Program-made: the position numbers and the translations under genes
The notes under the pieces: model-generated
What the model was told of the DNA's origin: nothing
Databases searched by the model: none
What the model saw: only the letters and a program-made list of their open reading frames with translations
Source: Veillonellaceae bacterium
Lineage (GTDB): Bacteria > Bacillota_C > Negativicutes > UBA1444
Direction of reading: 5' to 3'
Length of the DNA: 64,000 nucleotides
Assembly: GCA_012798135.1 (NCBI GenBank)
Contig: JAAZNU010000039.1
Span: 192,303-256,302, forward strand
Part shown: positions 9,930 through 18,466 of the stretch, piece by piece
How positions within the stretch are numbered: the first letter of the stretch is position 1
Layout of the letters: each line of letters starts with the position of its first letter

Positions 9930-10487
9930 TCATCCTTCCAATGAAACCATTATGAATTTAGCGCGAAACACTTCTTGTGATCCGGAACGCGTTTTAACCC
10001 AAATAAAGTTTTTATTCGCCCGTGTGCGTATGACTTCCGCTTTGGCTACCAACCTTTCGCCTTCCCGAACCGGAACTTTGAATTTAATATTGGCGACCCC
10101 GGTAACCGCCGCCGGAGCGTCCATAACCGCCAGCGCCAGCGAATTCGCTTGCGCAAAAATGTGGTGACCACGGGCCACGTGAGTTTTCTCGAACACCATT
10201 TCCGGCGTCACCACCAGCGTAGAAATTCCCGTGTGACCCAAATCAAGGTCCAGAATCTCCCCAGTCACGTCCTGGCTGGCAATGGCCTTGGGTTTGGCAT
10301 GCGCTTCCTGCGCCGCCTGTCTGGTGCGTTCCCGCAGCTCCGGAATACCCAGTTCCATTCTGTCCAGGCGAACCGTCTGGATGCTGACGCCCAGTCGGGT
10401 AGCCAGTTCTTCATCCGTAACGAATGGAGACTTTTCCATCCATGTTTTCAGTTGCTCATGCCGTAATTTTTTTGATTGTCGCGCCAT
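9930..10487 (-). CDS. fapR: Fatty acid and phospholipid biosynthesis repressor FapR
   Basis: Malonyl-CoA-responsive repressor of lipid genes. Residues about 1-60 form the DeoR-like helix-turn-helix (TDEELATRLGVSIQTVRLDR); residues about 75-185 form a hot-dog ligand domain. The start is ATG at 10487 (185 aa); further upstream in-frame sequence falls in the promoter. An operator matching its own recognition site lies just upstream, so the operon is likely autoregulated. Confidence 0.95.
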   Translation of the reverse strand: MARQSKKLRHEQLKTWMEKSPFVTDEELATRLGVSIQTVRLDRMELGIPELRERTRQAAQEAHAKPKAIASQDVTGEILDLDLGHTGISTLVVTPEMVFEKTHVARGHHIFAQANSLALAVMDAPAAVTGVANIKFKVPVREGERLVAKAEVIRTRANKNFIWVKTRSGSQEVFRAKFIMVSLEG

Positions 10488-10514
10488 TTTCCACACCAGT
10501 TCATAATACTTGAT

Positions 10515-10532
10515 ATTATTATCTGCTACTAA
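10515..10532 (-). promoter_or_regulatory. Candidate FapR operator
   Basis: Minus strand TTAGTAGCAGATAATAAT is an inverted repeat (TTAGTA with TAATAA, one mismatch) closely resembling the TTAGTACC-type FapR box described in Bacillus. It begins four bases after the -10 element, so bound FapR would cover the transcription start. Confidence 0.75.
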
Positions 10533-10536
10533 AAAG

Positions 10537-10565
10537 ATTATACCCGCTCCCAAATGGCAATGCAA
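10537..10565 (-). promoter_or_regulatory. Promoter of the fapR-plsX-fab operon
   Basis: Minus strand TTGCAT (10560-10565), 17-base spacer, perfect TATAAT (10537-10542). The FapR-like operator follows immediately downstream. Confidence 0.8.
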
Positions 10566-10575
10566 TAGATATGGA

Positions 10576-10609
10576 AATAAAAAAGGTCCGGCTTTCTGCA
10601 AGCACGGAC
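10576..10609 (-). terminator. Terminator after the MBL-fold hydrolase gene
   Basis: Minus strand hairpin GTCCG-N-CGGAC with an inner GCTT/AAGC pairing (10586-10609), followed by TTTTTTATTTCC. It separates the hydrolase transcript from the fap promoter, which it nearly touches. Confidence 0.75.
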
Positions 10610-10634
10610 TGCCAGACGCACATACTCCGATCTC

Positions 10635-11615
10635 TCAGGACCGATAATAGTAAATCACATTCTCTTGTTCCAGGCGGCGAACATAACCCCGATTCTCCAA
10701 ATAATGAATGTGCGACAAAGCTTCGCCGGTCGCGAAATATTTCTGGGCCGGCGCCACTTCCGCCCACTCGCGGTAAACCATGTCCCAAGTCATACGCGCG
10801 GCGACCTGGTATCCAGTCATAGGTCGATCTGCCAGAATCACCGCCACCTCATCCGCGCGGCGGCGATGATGTTCCTGTAGTTCGCAGATCCGTCCCTGAC
10901 AATCGTTGAATATGCGGCGGTGACCCGGCAAAACGGTTCCTACGGATAAATTGGACACCTTACGCAATGACGCCAAAAAATCCGCCAGAGGATCGCCCTT
11001 ACCGAGAAAGTGGGTAATGTTCGGGCTTATGTCGCCAAGAATATGATCGCCGGAAATCAAAAAACGGCGCGACGGTTCGTATAGGCAAGCATGACCTTGT
11101 GTGTGCCCAGGTGTAGTAATGCAGACAAACTCATAATCACCGGCCTGAATAACGTCATTATCTTTCACGAAAACGAAGTCCAACGCGGCCAACTTTCCCC
11201 TGACGTTACCAGGATGACGGGTTATGGCCTTTCCTGCCTCTTCCGGAGAAAAGCCATTGCGGATGGCGGCCTGATACAATGGTTCGAGCGGATTGTCCGC
11301 CGTCAGCATCTGGTTTACGCGCCCCGCATCTTCCTGACTGGCAAAAATCCGATTGCTGTCTGTTTTCAAAAACGTCAACAAGCCGGAGTGGTCTGCATGC
11401 ATATGCGTCAAAAAAATGTCTGTCTGTTGCAGATCAACCGACAGTTCGTCCAATCCCTGTTTCAGGACCGTCAAGCTCTCCTGTCGATTTTGCCCGCTAT
11501 CCACCAACAGCACTCGGTCGTTCCCCCGGATTACGTAGGCGTTGGTTGCCTTGAGCGGGCTATGCGGAATGGGTACTTCGATGCGATAGATATTGGGCAG
11601 AACCTGTTCCGACAT
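10635..11615 (-). CDS. Metallo-beta-lactamase-fold hydrolase with C-terminal winged helix
   Basis: 326 aa. The N-terminal domain carries the metal-binding THMHADHSG motif near residue 75 and further histidines in TPGHTQGHACLY, SGDHILGD and LPGHRR, as in the glyoxalase II/LACTB2-like group. The last ~80 residues (MTGYQVAARMTW... ALSHIHYLENRGYVRR) look like a winged helix, a common combination in this subgroup. Substrate unknown. Start chosen at MSEQ, ten bases after GAGG. Confidence 0.85.
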   Translation of the reverse strand: MSEQVLPNIYRIEVPIPHSPLKATNAYVIRGNDRVLLVDSGQNRQESLTVLKQGLDELSVDLQQTDIFLTHMHADHSGLLTFLKTDSNRIFASQEDAGRVNQMLTADNPLEPLYQAAIRNGFSPEEAGKAITRHPGNVRGKLAALDFVFVKDNDVIQAGDYEFVCITTPGHTQGHACLYEPSRRFLISGDHILGDISPNITHFLGKGDPLADFLASLRKVSNLSVGTVLPGHRRIFNDCQGRICELQEHHRRRADEVAVILADRPMTGYQVAARMTWDMVYREWAEVAPAQKYFATGEALSHIHYLENRGYVRRLEQENVIYYYRS

Positions 11616-11708
11616 GATACACATTCCTCGCAATGCATAAAATTCATCGTGAAAACGAAAAAAGAGCCGGCGTATCCGACCCTTTTCCGGTAGAACTAAG
11701 ACTGTAGC

Positions 11709-11888
11709 CTATTCAGCCTGTTTGATTACTTCTTTTCCGTCATAATAACCGCATTCCGGACAAACCCGGTGAGGCATTCTCAGTTCGTGGCAATGTGGGC
11801 AGGCCGACAGATTGGGAGCCGTAAGCTTCCAGTTAGCCCTACGCCGATTTTTGCGTGAATTGGAAAGTTTCCGCTTGGGTACCGCCAT
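11709..11888 (-). CDS. rpmF: 50S ribosomal protein L32
   Basis: 59 aa: starts MAVPKRKLSNSRKNRRRANW and has a zinc-binding pair of CPHC and CPEC. Read directly from the minus strand. It lies 48 bases after the DUF177 gene, the standard yceD-rpmF pairing of Firmicutes. Confidence 0.96.
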   Translation of the reverse strand: MAVPKRKLSNSRKNRRRANWKLTAPNLSACPHCHELRMPHRVCPECGYYDGKEVIKQAE

Positions 11889-11936
11889 GTCATTACACCT
11901 CCTTCACGTGCCACTCAATGACAGCGTCATCATCAT

Positions 11937-12410
11937 TCATTCTCCCAGCAAGCGTTTCAATGCAGCCAGCCGGGGATCAGTGCTCTGTTTTTCACAATCA
12001 CATTCCGTTTGGTTACGATCACAGCCGCAATGTGGGCACAACCCCTTGCAGTCTTCGCGGCAAAGCGGTTGCATCGGTTCCTGAAAAATCAGCGCAGCCC
12101 GAATGGACTCACTGATATCCAGCTCTTCATCCGGATAACCAAACATTGCCACCTCAAGATCTTCTTCAAATGGAAACTTCACCGTTTGTCCGAAAACATT
12201 GAGGCAACGACTGCATTCCAGCGTAGCCTTTGCCGAGATAACACCAGTCAGACGGAAAACCGACCCGGCATTGACAATTTGGCCGGTTACTGAAATGTCA
12301 CCCTCGACCCACGACTCACTTTCGCCAATTTCCTGCGGCTTAACAACGACAGAAAATGGCTGGATACCGCCTGGATGTTCAATAATTTGAGATATATCCA
12401 CTGTGACCAA
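11937..12410 (-). CDS. DUF177 (YceD/YlbN) family protein
   Basis: 157 aa. Family members co-occur with rpmF and are linked to 23S rRNA accumulation; biochemical role not settled. Two cysteine clusters are visible: CSRCL near residue 80 and a C-terminal CREDCKGLCPHCGCDRNQTEC, likely zinc-binding. Start is TTG at 12410. A consensus promoter lies 20-50 bases upstream and drives this gene and rpmF. Confidence 0.9.
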   Translation of the reverse strand: MVTVDISQIIEHPGGIQPFSVVVKPQEIGESESWVEGDISVTGQIVNAGSVFRLTGVISAKATLECSRCLNVFGQTVKFPFEEDLEVAMFGYPDEELDISESIRAALIFQEPMQPLCREDCKGLCPHCGCDRNQTECDCEKQSTDPRLAALKRLLGE

Positions 12411-12428
12411 GGGTTAATCACCTTACCA

Positions 12429-12457
12429 ATTATAGCGATGGACCGTCGGCTTGTCAA
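12429..12457 (-). promoter_or_regulatory. Consensus sigma-A promoter of yceD-rpmF
   Basis: Minus strand TTGACA (12452-12457), 17-base spacer, TATAAT (12429-12434): a perfect match to the vegetative consensus, lying between the ackA stop and the yceD start. Confidence 0.9.
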
Positions 12458-12472
12458 GAAAAGCCAGTTGCC

Positions 12473-13678
12473 TTACTTCATCAAGGGTGCGCAGATTTTT
12501 TTCGTATCCCGGGCGATCATCAGTTCTTCATTGGTCGGGATGACAAAAATTCGAACCTTGGAGCCCGCCACGCTGATTTCCTGTTCCTTGCCCCGTACAT
12601 CGTTTCTGACCGGGTCAATGCGTGTGCCGAGGAACTCCAATCCGTTGCAGATAGCGTCGCGAATACGGACGGAATTTTCGCCCAACCCGGCGGTGAATAC
12701 AATGGCGTCCACGCCGCCCATCACGGCCGCATAACTGCCGATATATTTCCGGACCGTATAGGTAAATACATCAATGGCCAGTTTAGCCCGTTCGTTGCCC
12801 TGATCCGCCGCCTGCTCCAAGTCGCGGAAATCGCTCGACAATCCCGATAGGCCAAGTACTCCGGATTTTTTGTTCAGATAGTTGTCGATTTCATCCGGAG
12901 AGAGGTTCATTTTTTTCATCAGATACGCCGGTATCGCCGGGTCGATGTCCCCGCAACGAGTCCCCATGACCAAGCCTTGCAGCGGGGTAAAACCCATGCT
13001 GGTATCAAGGGATTTTCCGTTCTTGACCGCCGAGATGCTGGCGCCATTCCCCAAATGGCAGGTAATAATCCGCAAATTGGTCATATGGTCGCCAATCATT
13101 TCGGCCGCCCGCTGGGAAACAAATTTGTGGGAAGTTCCATGGAAACCGTATCGGCGAACTCCATATTGTTTGTACGCTTCGTAGGGAATGCCGTACAGGA
13201 ATGCCTGTTGCGGCATGGTTTGGTGGAAAGCGGTATCGAATACGCCCACTTGCGGCACCTGCGGCAATATTTCGCTGCAGGCATTGATTCCTGAAATGTT
13301 GGGTGGATTGTGCAGCGGGGCCAACTCCACAAACTCTTCCAGAGCCGCCATCACAGCGGGGGTAATCAAAACGGAATCGCTGAATTTTTCGGCGCCATGC
13401 ACAACCCGGTGCCCAATCGCGTCAATTTCGTTGATATCGGTTACAACGCCATGTTCCGGGTCCACCAGGGCATCCAGGACCATTTTGATCGCGATCGTGT
13501 GATTTTTAATGTCAGCGGTGATGGGAATCTTCCCTTTTCCCGCCGGCTGGTGATTCAATACCGACCCCTCGATGCCGATCCGTTCCACCAATCCCTTGGC
13601 CAGCACGCTCTCATCCGTCATGTCAAAGAGCTGGTACTTGAGCGAAGAACTGCCACAATTTACTACGAGTACTTTCAC
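12473..13678 (-). CDS. ackA: Acetate kinase
   Basis: Interconverts acetyl-phosphate + ADP and acetate + ATP, the energy-yielding last step of acetate formation. Signatures: [17 protein letters not shown] at the start, [31 protein letters not shown] and THLGNGAS-type [11 protein letters not shown]. The GTG at 13678 is preferred (401 aa) because the upstream GTG lies in the ribosome site. Pta is not adjacent. The opposite-strand neighbour is tmcAL, whose enzyme consumes acetate. Confidence 0.97.
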   Translation of the reverse strand: MKVLVVNCGSSSLKYQLFDMTDESVLAKGLVERIGIEGSVLNHQPAGKGKIPITADIKNHTIAIKMVLDALVDPEHGVVTDINEIDAIGHRVVHGAEKFSDSVLITPAVMAALEEFVELAPLHNPPNISGINACSEILPQVPQVGVFDTAFHQTMPQQAFLYGIPYEAYKQYGVRRYGFHGTSHKFVSQRAAEMIGDHMTNLRIITCHLGNGASISAVKNGKSLDTSMGFTPLQGLVMGTRCGDIDPAIPAYLMKKMNLSPDEIDNYLNKKSGVLGLSGLSSDFRDLEQAADQGNERAKLAIDVFTYTVRKYIGSYAAVMGGVDAIVFTAGLGENSVRIRDAICNGLEFLGTRIDPVRNDVRGKEQEISVAGSKVRIFVIPTNEELMIARDTKKICAPLMK

Positions 13679-13797
13679 CTTGTTCCCTCCCACATTTAAA
13701 ATGAATCAGACGAAAAGCGCCTGACAAGCAGGATAAAACACCTTCACGCCCGAAACTAATTTCGAAGTAATTATATTATAAAAGGAACCGACTGACA

Positions 13798-15042
13798 ATG
13801 CATGCAGCTGGCATTATTGCCGAATACAATCCTTTTCACAACGGACATGCCTACCATGCGGCGCAAACCCGAAAAAGCAGCGGCGCCGATGCCGTGATCG
13901 CCGTCATGAGCGGTCATATCACGCAACGCGGGGAAATCGCAATTTTTGACAAATGGCAACGCGCCGGGGCCGCCGTGGTGGCCGGCGTAGATCTGGTGCT
14001 GGAATTGCCGGCTGTATTCGCAGTTCGCAGCGCACAATATTTTGCGACCGGCGGCGTTCAATTGTTGCAGCGCCTAGGCATCGTCGCTACTCTGGCCTTC
14101 GGCGCCGAAGCGGTTCAACCCGAACAGCTCTATTCGGCCGCCTCAGCGTTGGACGAACCAGCGGTCACTGCCCAGTTGAAATCCAACTTGACCCAAGGCC
14201 TGCCCTATGCCGCCGCTTTAGCGGATGCCCTGATTGCCTGCGGACATACAACCGCCGACATTATCAAATCGCCCAACAATATTCTCGGCATTGAGTATTT
14301 ACGGGCGATCCGAAAACAGGCTCCCGAAATGGCCGCCTTACCGATCCGCCGAATCGGCAGCCACTACCACGAACCGGAACTCACCGGAACCTATTCCAGC
14401 GCCACCGCCATCCGCAACGGGTTGCGCCGGGGACTGCCATTGACGGATGCCGTTCTGGCCGCACTGCCTGCCACTTCCTCGCGGATGGCGCTCGACCTTC
14501 TCGCTTCGGGTTGGGGGCCGGCCGATCCGGTTCGTCTCGAAGCGGCCATCCTGTCGACGCTCCGTCGTTTAAGCGATCGTCAGCTGCAAGTTTTGCCGGA
14601 ACTGTCCGAAGGACTGGAAAACCGACTCCGAAACGCGGCGGACCAGGCCGGAACCTTGACAGCGCTACTGACGCAGGTAAAATCAAAACGATACCCGTAT
14701 TCCCGCCTACAGAGGATTTTAGCCCACTTGCTGTTGGGAACCACGGCGGATCAACTGGCGGATTTCGACCAGACCGGTCCTTTGTACGCCAGGGTGCTGG
14801 CCCTGAACTCGCGGGGGCGAGTGGCTCTCCGGCATATTGCGCGCCAAAGTGAAATTCCCATCATCACCAAAACAACACAACATCTCAACTCCCGCATCTA
14901 CCACGGAGGAAATTTCACACCGTTGCAGGCCATGCTGGCCGTTGACGTGGCCGCAACCGACCTGTTCAGCTTATGCCTGCCCGCCGCAGAGAACAGAAAA
15001 GGCGGACTCGACTTTTGCCGGTCCGCCTTTCATATAGGCTAA
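13798..15042 (+). CDS. tmcAL: tRNA(Met) cytidine acetate ligase TmcAL (YlbM)
   Basis: Forms N4-acetylcytidine at the wobble base of elongator tRNA-Met using acetate and ATP. Its N-terminal nucleotidyltransferase fold has AEYNPFHNGHAYH and the AVMSGHITQRGE segment; SATAIRNGLR near the middle is the second nucleotide motif. 414 aa, family length. Divergent from ackA. The last ~15 codons lie within a terminator hairpin. An elongator tRNA-Met, its expected substrate, is encoded at 33950-34024. Confidence 0.93.
   Translation: MHAAGIIAEYNPFHNGHAYHAAQTRKSSGADAVIAVMSGHITQRGEIAIFDKWQRAGAAVVAGVDLVLELPAVFAVRSAQYFATGGVQLLQRLGIVATLAFGAEAVQPEQLYSAASALDEPAVTAQLKSNLTQGLPYAAALADALIACGHTTADIIKSPNNILGIEYLRAIRKQAPEMAALPIRRIGSHYHEPELTGTYSSATAIRNGLRRGLPLTDAVLAALPATSSRMALDLLASGWGPADPVRLEAAILSTLRRLSDRQLQVLPELSEGLENRLRNAADQAGTLTALLTQVKSKRYPYSRLQRILAHLLLGTTADQLADFDQTGPLYARVLALNSRGRVALRHIARQSEIPIITKTTQHLNSRIYHGGNFTPLQAMLAVDVAATDLFSLCLPAAENRKGGLDFCRSAFHIG
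14997..15031. terminator. Bidirectional terminator between tmcAL and the coiled-coil gene
   Basis: Seven-bp stem GGCGGAC/GTCCGCC (15001-15007 with 15021-15027), with AAAA on the left and TTT on the right. It is placed inside the 3' end of tmcAL and just past the stop of the convergent gene, so it can serve both. Confidence 0.65.
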
Positions 15043-15060
15043 TCACGGTCCTGTGATCCT

Positions 15061-15579
15061 TTATCGGCGAAATTGTTGTTTCAGGTCCTCATGCCCTTTT
15101 CGGACTGTGTCCAGCGATTGCGACAAATTCGCCTCCACCAGTTCAAATACTTGATCCGCATAGCTTGCGGCATCCATCGCCAGCTCCTGGGCGCTTTTTT
15201 GCGCCTGGTCCAAGATTTCGGCAGCCTTTTCCTCGGCTTCCCGCAAAGTCTGCTCGGATTCTTTCCGGGCGTTCGTCACAATTTCGTTGGCCTGTTCCTG
15301 CGCCTGACGGGTTATGAGGTTTTCATCCGTCAGCTTGCTATGGTAGGCTTTTGCCTGCTGAATGATTTCGTCCGATTTCTGCTGGGCCTCTTCCAGAATC
15401 CGCTGCCGGTCGCTGACGATCCGACCCGCTTCCACCAGCTGGGACGGCATCGCATCCCGCAATTCATCAATCAAGCGCGCCATATCGTCTTCTTCCACCA
15501 ACCGCTTGTTCGTGAAGGGCACCCGTCCCGACTCCAGCAGGATATTTTCCATTTCCTCCAAAATCTCTTCCACTTTCAT
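15061..15579 (-). CDS. Coiled-coil protein, DivIVA/V-ATPase subunit H-like
   Basis: 172 aa, almost entirely heptad-like helix rich in Ala, Gln and Glu (QAKAYHSKL...QAQEQANEIVTNARKE...AEILDQAQKSAQELA). It begins with KVEEILEEMENILLESGRVPFT, a short N-terminal segment seen in proteins annotated as ATPase or DivIVA-like next to coaD in many Clostridia and Negativicutes. No ATP-binding motif is present. Probable structural role; function unknown. The ATG at 15579 is preferred over a GTG inside the ribosome-site region. Lies downstream of coaD by 17 bases. Confidence 0.75.
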   Translation of the reverse strand: MKVEEILEEMENILLESGRVPFTNKRLVEEDDMARLIDELRDAMPSQLVEAGRIVSDRQRILEEAQQKSDEIIQQAKAYHSKLTDENLITRQAQEQANEIVTNARKESEQTLREAEEKAAEILDQAQKSAQELAMDAASYADQVFELVEANLSQSLDTVRKGHEDLKQQFRR

Positions 15580-15596
15580 GAATGCCACATCCTTTC

Positions 15597-16082
15597 TTAC
15601 GCCCGGTCATTCAGCCGCCGAAAAATTTGCTCTTCCACGTTTTCCGGAACCAGGCCTTTGATGGATCCGCCAAATTTGACCAATTCCTTGGTTGCCGAAG
15701 AACTTACAAACGAATATTCGCTGCTCGTCATCATAAAGACCGTTTCGATATTCGGATCCACGTGCTTGATCAGCAAAGCGCGCTGGAATTCGTATTCAAA
15801 ATCGGTCAGTGCCCGCAACCCGCGAACAATAATGTTCGTATTGCGGCTGCGCACATACTCGTTGAGCAGGCCGGAAAAACAATCCACTTGTATATTCGGG
15901 ATATGAGCCGTAGCTTCCTTCAACAGATGAACCCTTTCTTCCATGGAAAATGCCGGGCGCTTGCCAGGATTATGAAAAACCGCTACGATTACTTCATCAA
16001 ACATTTTTGCGGCCCGCTCAAATATGTCGAGATGACCGAGTGTCACCGGATCAAAGCTCCCGGGGCACACTGCAATTCTCAC
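15597..16082 (-). CDS. coaD: Phosphopantetheine adenylyltransferase
   Basis: Penultimate step of coenzyme A synthesis. It opens RIAVCPGSFDPVTLGHLDIF with the TxGH nucleotidyl-transfer motif and has SSEYSFVSSSATKEL near residue 120. 161 aa with GTG start nine bases after GGAGG. Its start lies inside the 3' end of rsmD (32-base overlap), the usual rsmD-coaD pair. Confidence 0.96.
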   Translation of the reverse strand: MRIAVCPGSFDPVTLGHLDIFERAAKMFDEVIVAVFHNPGKRPAFSMEERVHLLKEATAHIPNIQVDCFSGLLNEYVRSRNTNIIVRGLRALTDFEYEFQRALLIKHVDPNIETVFMMTSSEYSFVSSSATKELVKFGGSIKGLVPENVEEQIFRRLNDRA

Positions 16083-16644
16083 TATGAATTCCCTCCCGTA
16101 TCGTGAAAAAGCTCACAACTGTTTCTCCATATGATTCGCTGCGATACGCTACAATCCTTTTTAATTCTGCCGGAAGTTTTTCATGGCGGGAATGTTCCAT
16201 TACCAATATTCCCCCGTCCCGCAAAATCCGGCTTTCATCGAGAAATTGCAGGACCTTTGGCATTAATCCCAAATTGTAGGGTGGATCACAAAAAATCAGG
16301 TCAAAAGATTTGCCATTGTTCTGAAAGCGGCGCAACGCCTGCATCACATCCTCACGGCAAATCACCGCGTTTCCGGCCAAATTGGTCAGAATGGCATTTT
16401 CCATCATTACCTTAATGCTCTGCGCCTGCTTGTCAATAAAAACCGCCGTGGCGGCGCCGCGGCTCAATGCTTCGAGTCCCAGATTTCCCGTGCCGGCGAA
16501 TAGATCCAATACTTCGGCATCGATTAAATCATTCGCCAATATGCCGAATACCGACTCCTTGACCCGGTCTGTCGTCGGCCTGGTATTCATCCCCTTTGGT
16601 GCTTTTAATCTCATTCCCTTGGCAGTACCGGCAATAATTCTCAT
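16051..16644 (-). CDS. rsmD: 16S rRNA (guanine(966)-N2)-methyltransferase RsmD
   Basis: Modifies G966 of 16S rRNA. It starts MRIIAGTAKGMRLKAPKG, has the SAM-binding VLDLFAGTGNLGLEALSRGA and the catalytic CDPPYNLG motif. 197 aa; the C-terminal ~10 residues run into coaD. First gene of the rsmD-coaD-coiled-coil transcript, divergent from the DUF4127 gene. Confidence 0.95.
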   Translation of the reverse strand: MRIIAGTAKGMRLKAPKGMNTRPTTDRVKESVFGILANDLIDAEVLDLFAGTGNLGLEALSRGAATAVFIDKQAQSIKVMMENAILTNLAGNAVICREDVMQALRRFQNNGKSFDLIFCDPPYNLGLMPKVLQFLDESRILRDGGILVMEHSRHEKLPAELKRIVAYRSESYGETVVSFFTIREGIHSENCSVPREL

Positions 16645-16666
16645 GTCAACCCTATCACCAACTTCA

Positions 16667-16697
16667 TTGGATTCCAAAAACCCATTAGTACTATAAT
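16667..16697 (+). promoter_or_regulatory. Possible promoter of the DUF4127 gene
   Basis: TTGGAT (16667-16672) and perfect TATAAT (16692-16697), but with a long 19-base spacer; the -10 is convincing, the -35 is not. Confidence 0.4.
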
Positions 16698-16742
16698 ACC
16701 TGAAAAACAGCTGCCTGAAAACACTCTTCCCAAGGAGGATAC

Positions 16743-18422
16743 ATGATTCGTCGTTTTTTTGTGTATTGGTGTCTAATTATATTGATTTGTTCAGCCTCAC
16801 TCGCCATACTGGGTTATTTGGGCGCCGTCAAACTGGCTGAACCGGTAACGCTCCACGAGCCGCCGGTCAGGGGCGTTTTATTGCTGGTGCCGCTGGACAG
16901 CCGCCCCCCGTGCACTGATTATGTGGTAAAAATTGCCCGCATGGCCGGATTTCAGGTTCTCATCCCGCCGCGGGAATTTCTCGACGACTATCGTCGACCG
17001 GCAAATAAAGTGGCCATTGCCCAGTGGTTGCAACAAAATGCTGCGCAGGCGGATGCAGCGATCCTATCCGTCGATATGCTGGTGCACGGCGGATTGCTGG
17101 CATCCCGTCAATCTACCGGCACTAAAAGAGACCGGGCCAATGCGCTCGATCTATTGAAGACACTGCATCGGCAATGGCCCCGGCTAAAGCTCTACGTCTT
17201 CAACATATTGCCGCGCCTGCTGATTTCCGACGATCCCGAAACGGAAAAATACAAATCAGCCATGGCGGAATGGTCGATTCTGCGGGATACGACAACAACG
17301 TTCGAAAATCCCCAGGACATTGAAAAACTGCGTACATTGGAATCGTCTATTCCTTCCGCGCTGATTGACCGTTACCGGCAACTGTATGCAGATAATCGAC
17401 AACTGAATCAGCAGCTCATATTTCTGGTTCAAACCGGGACGATTTCCGGCCTGTTAATCGGGCAGGATGACAGCGCGCCATTCGGTGTGGCTAATATGGA
17501 ACGGCAACATCTGGACAATATTCTGACCGGAAGCCCATCTCTTTTGGGCAAAGTTTTCTTGGCCCGCGCCACCGATGAAGCGGGATTGACCTTGCTAAAC
17601 CCGGCTACCCAATCAGCTCCGGCGCCAAAGCCCAAAGTATTTGTCCATTATACTGAAAGTCGCGCCGCAGACGCAGTTTTACCTTACATGCCGCGGCCAT
17701 TGGCTCAGATTGTCGAGGAAAAGCTATTAATTGCCAACGCAGCGATCACCCAAACACTGACAGAAGCAGATTTTATTCTCGTAATTCATGCCGGCAATCG
17801 GCAGAGCAATGGTCGCCATCTCGCATCTGAAGCCCAATTGATCCAAACGTGGCTGAAAAGCGGACGTCAGGTTGTTGTCGTGGATTTGGCGACCGATTGG
17901 AGTGTCGAGCAAACTTTGTTGCCGCATCTTCGCCGCCAAGGTGTATCGGAGCCGCAACTGCTCGCCTACGCCGGTTGGAATACAGCCAGCAATTCGTTAG
18001 GAACCGCCATTACCCAGGCTGTAATGGCCTTGCGAGGCCGTACCGCTGCGGATGATTCCGCGCTGTTGTTTCGTGATGTTACCCGCGTTGAATTTTTGGC
18101 TGAACGACTTTTGGACGACTGGTACTATCAAAAAATATACCGGCATCGTTTGAATGATAAGCTGGTACAAAAAAAAATCAATCCGTACGAGCTGAAGCAG
18201 TCCAGAGAACAGGTGGAAAATACTATCCGTCAGCAAATCCATTCCGCCTATGTAAAATACATTGGCAACGAGTGGCGAAATACAGAATTATATTACCGGC
18301 AACAACAGCCAAACGCGTATGTGGCAGGCGCATGGAGCATCCGGTCAGGACTGCCCTGGGATCGAACCTTTGAAATCTATGTAGACATGCAGATGTTGCC
18401 AGCTCAGGTTATCTCCCGCTAA
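16743..18422 (+). CDS. DUF4127 family protein, membrane-anchored or secreted
   Basis: 559 aa. An N-terminal hydrophobic segment (residues about 5-28) is a signal anchor or signal peptide. The following GVLLLVPLDSRPPCTDY is the characteristic DUF4127 start, with later VDMLVHGGLLASR and GQDDSAPFG. The family has no established function; the acidic/histidine motifs suggest a metal-dependent hydrolase, which is inference. AAGGAGG lies five to six bases before the ATG. A lone gene between divergent rsmD and convergent NlpC/P60. Confidence 0.8.
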   Translation: MIRRFFVYWCLIILICSASLAILGYLGAVKLAEPVTLHEPPVRGVLLLVPLDSRPPCTDYVVKIARMAGFQVLIPPREFLDDYRRPANKVAIAQWLQQNAAQADAAILSVDMLVHGGLLASRQSTGTKRDRANALDLLKTLHRQWPRLKLYVFNILPRLLISDDPETEKYKSAMAEWSILRDTTTTFENPQDIEKLRTLESSIPSALIDRYRQLYADNRQLNQQLIFLVQTGTISGLLIGQDDSAPFGVANMERQHLDNILTGSPSLLGKVFLARATDEAGLTLLNPATQSAPAPKPKVFVHYTESRAADAVLPYMPRPLAQIVEEKLLIANAAITQTLTEADFILVIHAGNRQSNGRHLASEAQLIQTWLKSGRQVVVVDLATDWSVEQTLLPHLRRQGVSEPQLLAYAGWNTASNSLGTAITQAVMALRGRTAADDSALLFRDVTRVEFLAERLLDDWYYQKIYRHRLNDKLVQKKINPYELKQSREQVENTIRQQIHSAYVKYIGNEWRNTELYYRQQQPNAYVAGAWSIRSGLPWDRTFEIYVDMQMLPAQVISR

Positions 18423-18436
18423 CTCTTCGCTGCCAG

Positions 18437-18460
18437 AAAAAAGCCGGGCAATCGCCCGGC
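18437..18460 (-). terminator. Terminator after the NlpC/P60 gene
   Basis: Perfect 7-bp GC stem GCCGGGC/GCCCGGC (18443-18460) with a four-base loop, followed on the minus strand by TTTTTT. Confidence 0.9.
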
Positions 18461-18466
18461 CAGCAG

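Noticed and set aside
9184..10167. 327-codon plus-strand frame opposite plsX/fapR
   Set aside because: Antisense shadow spanning two real genes; no ribosome site or recognisable domain.
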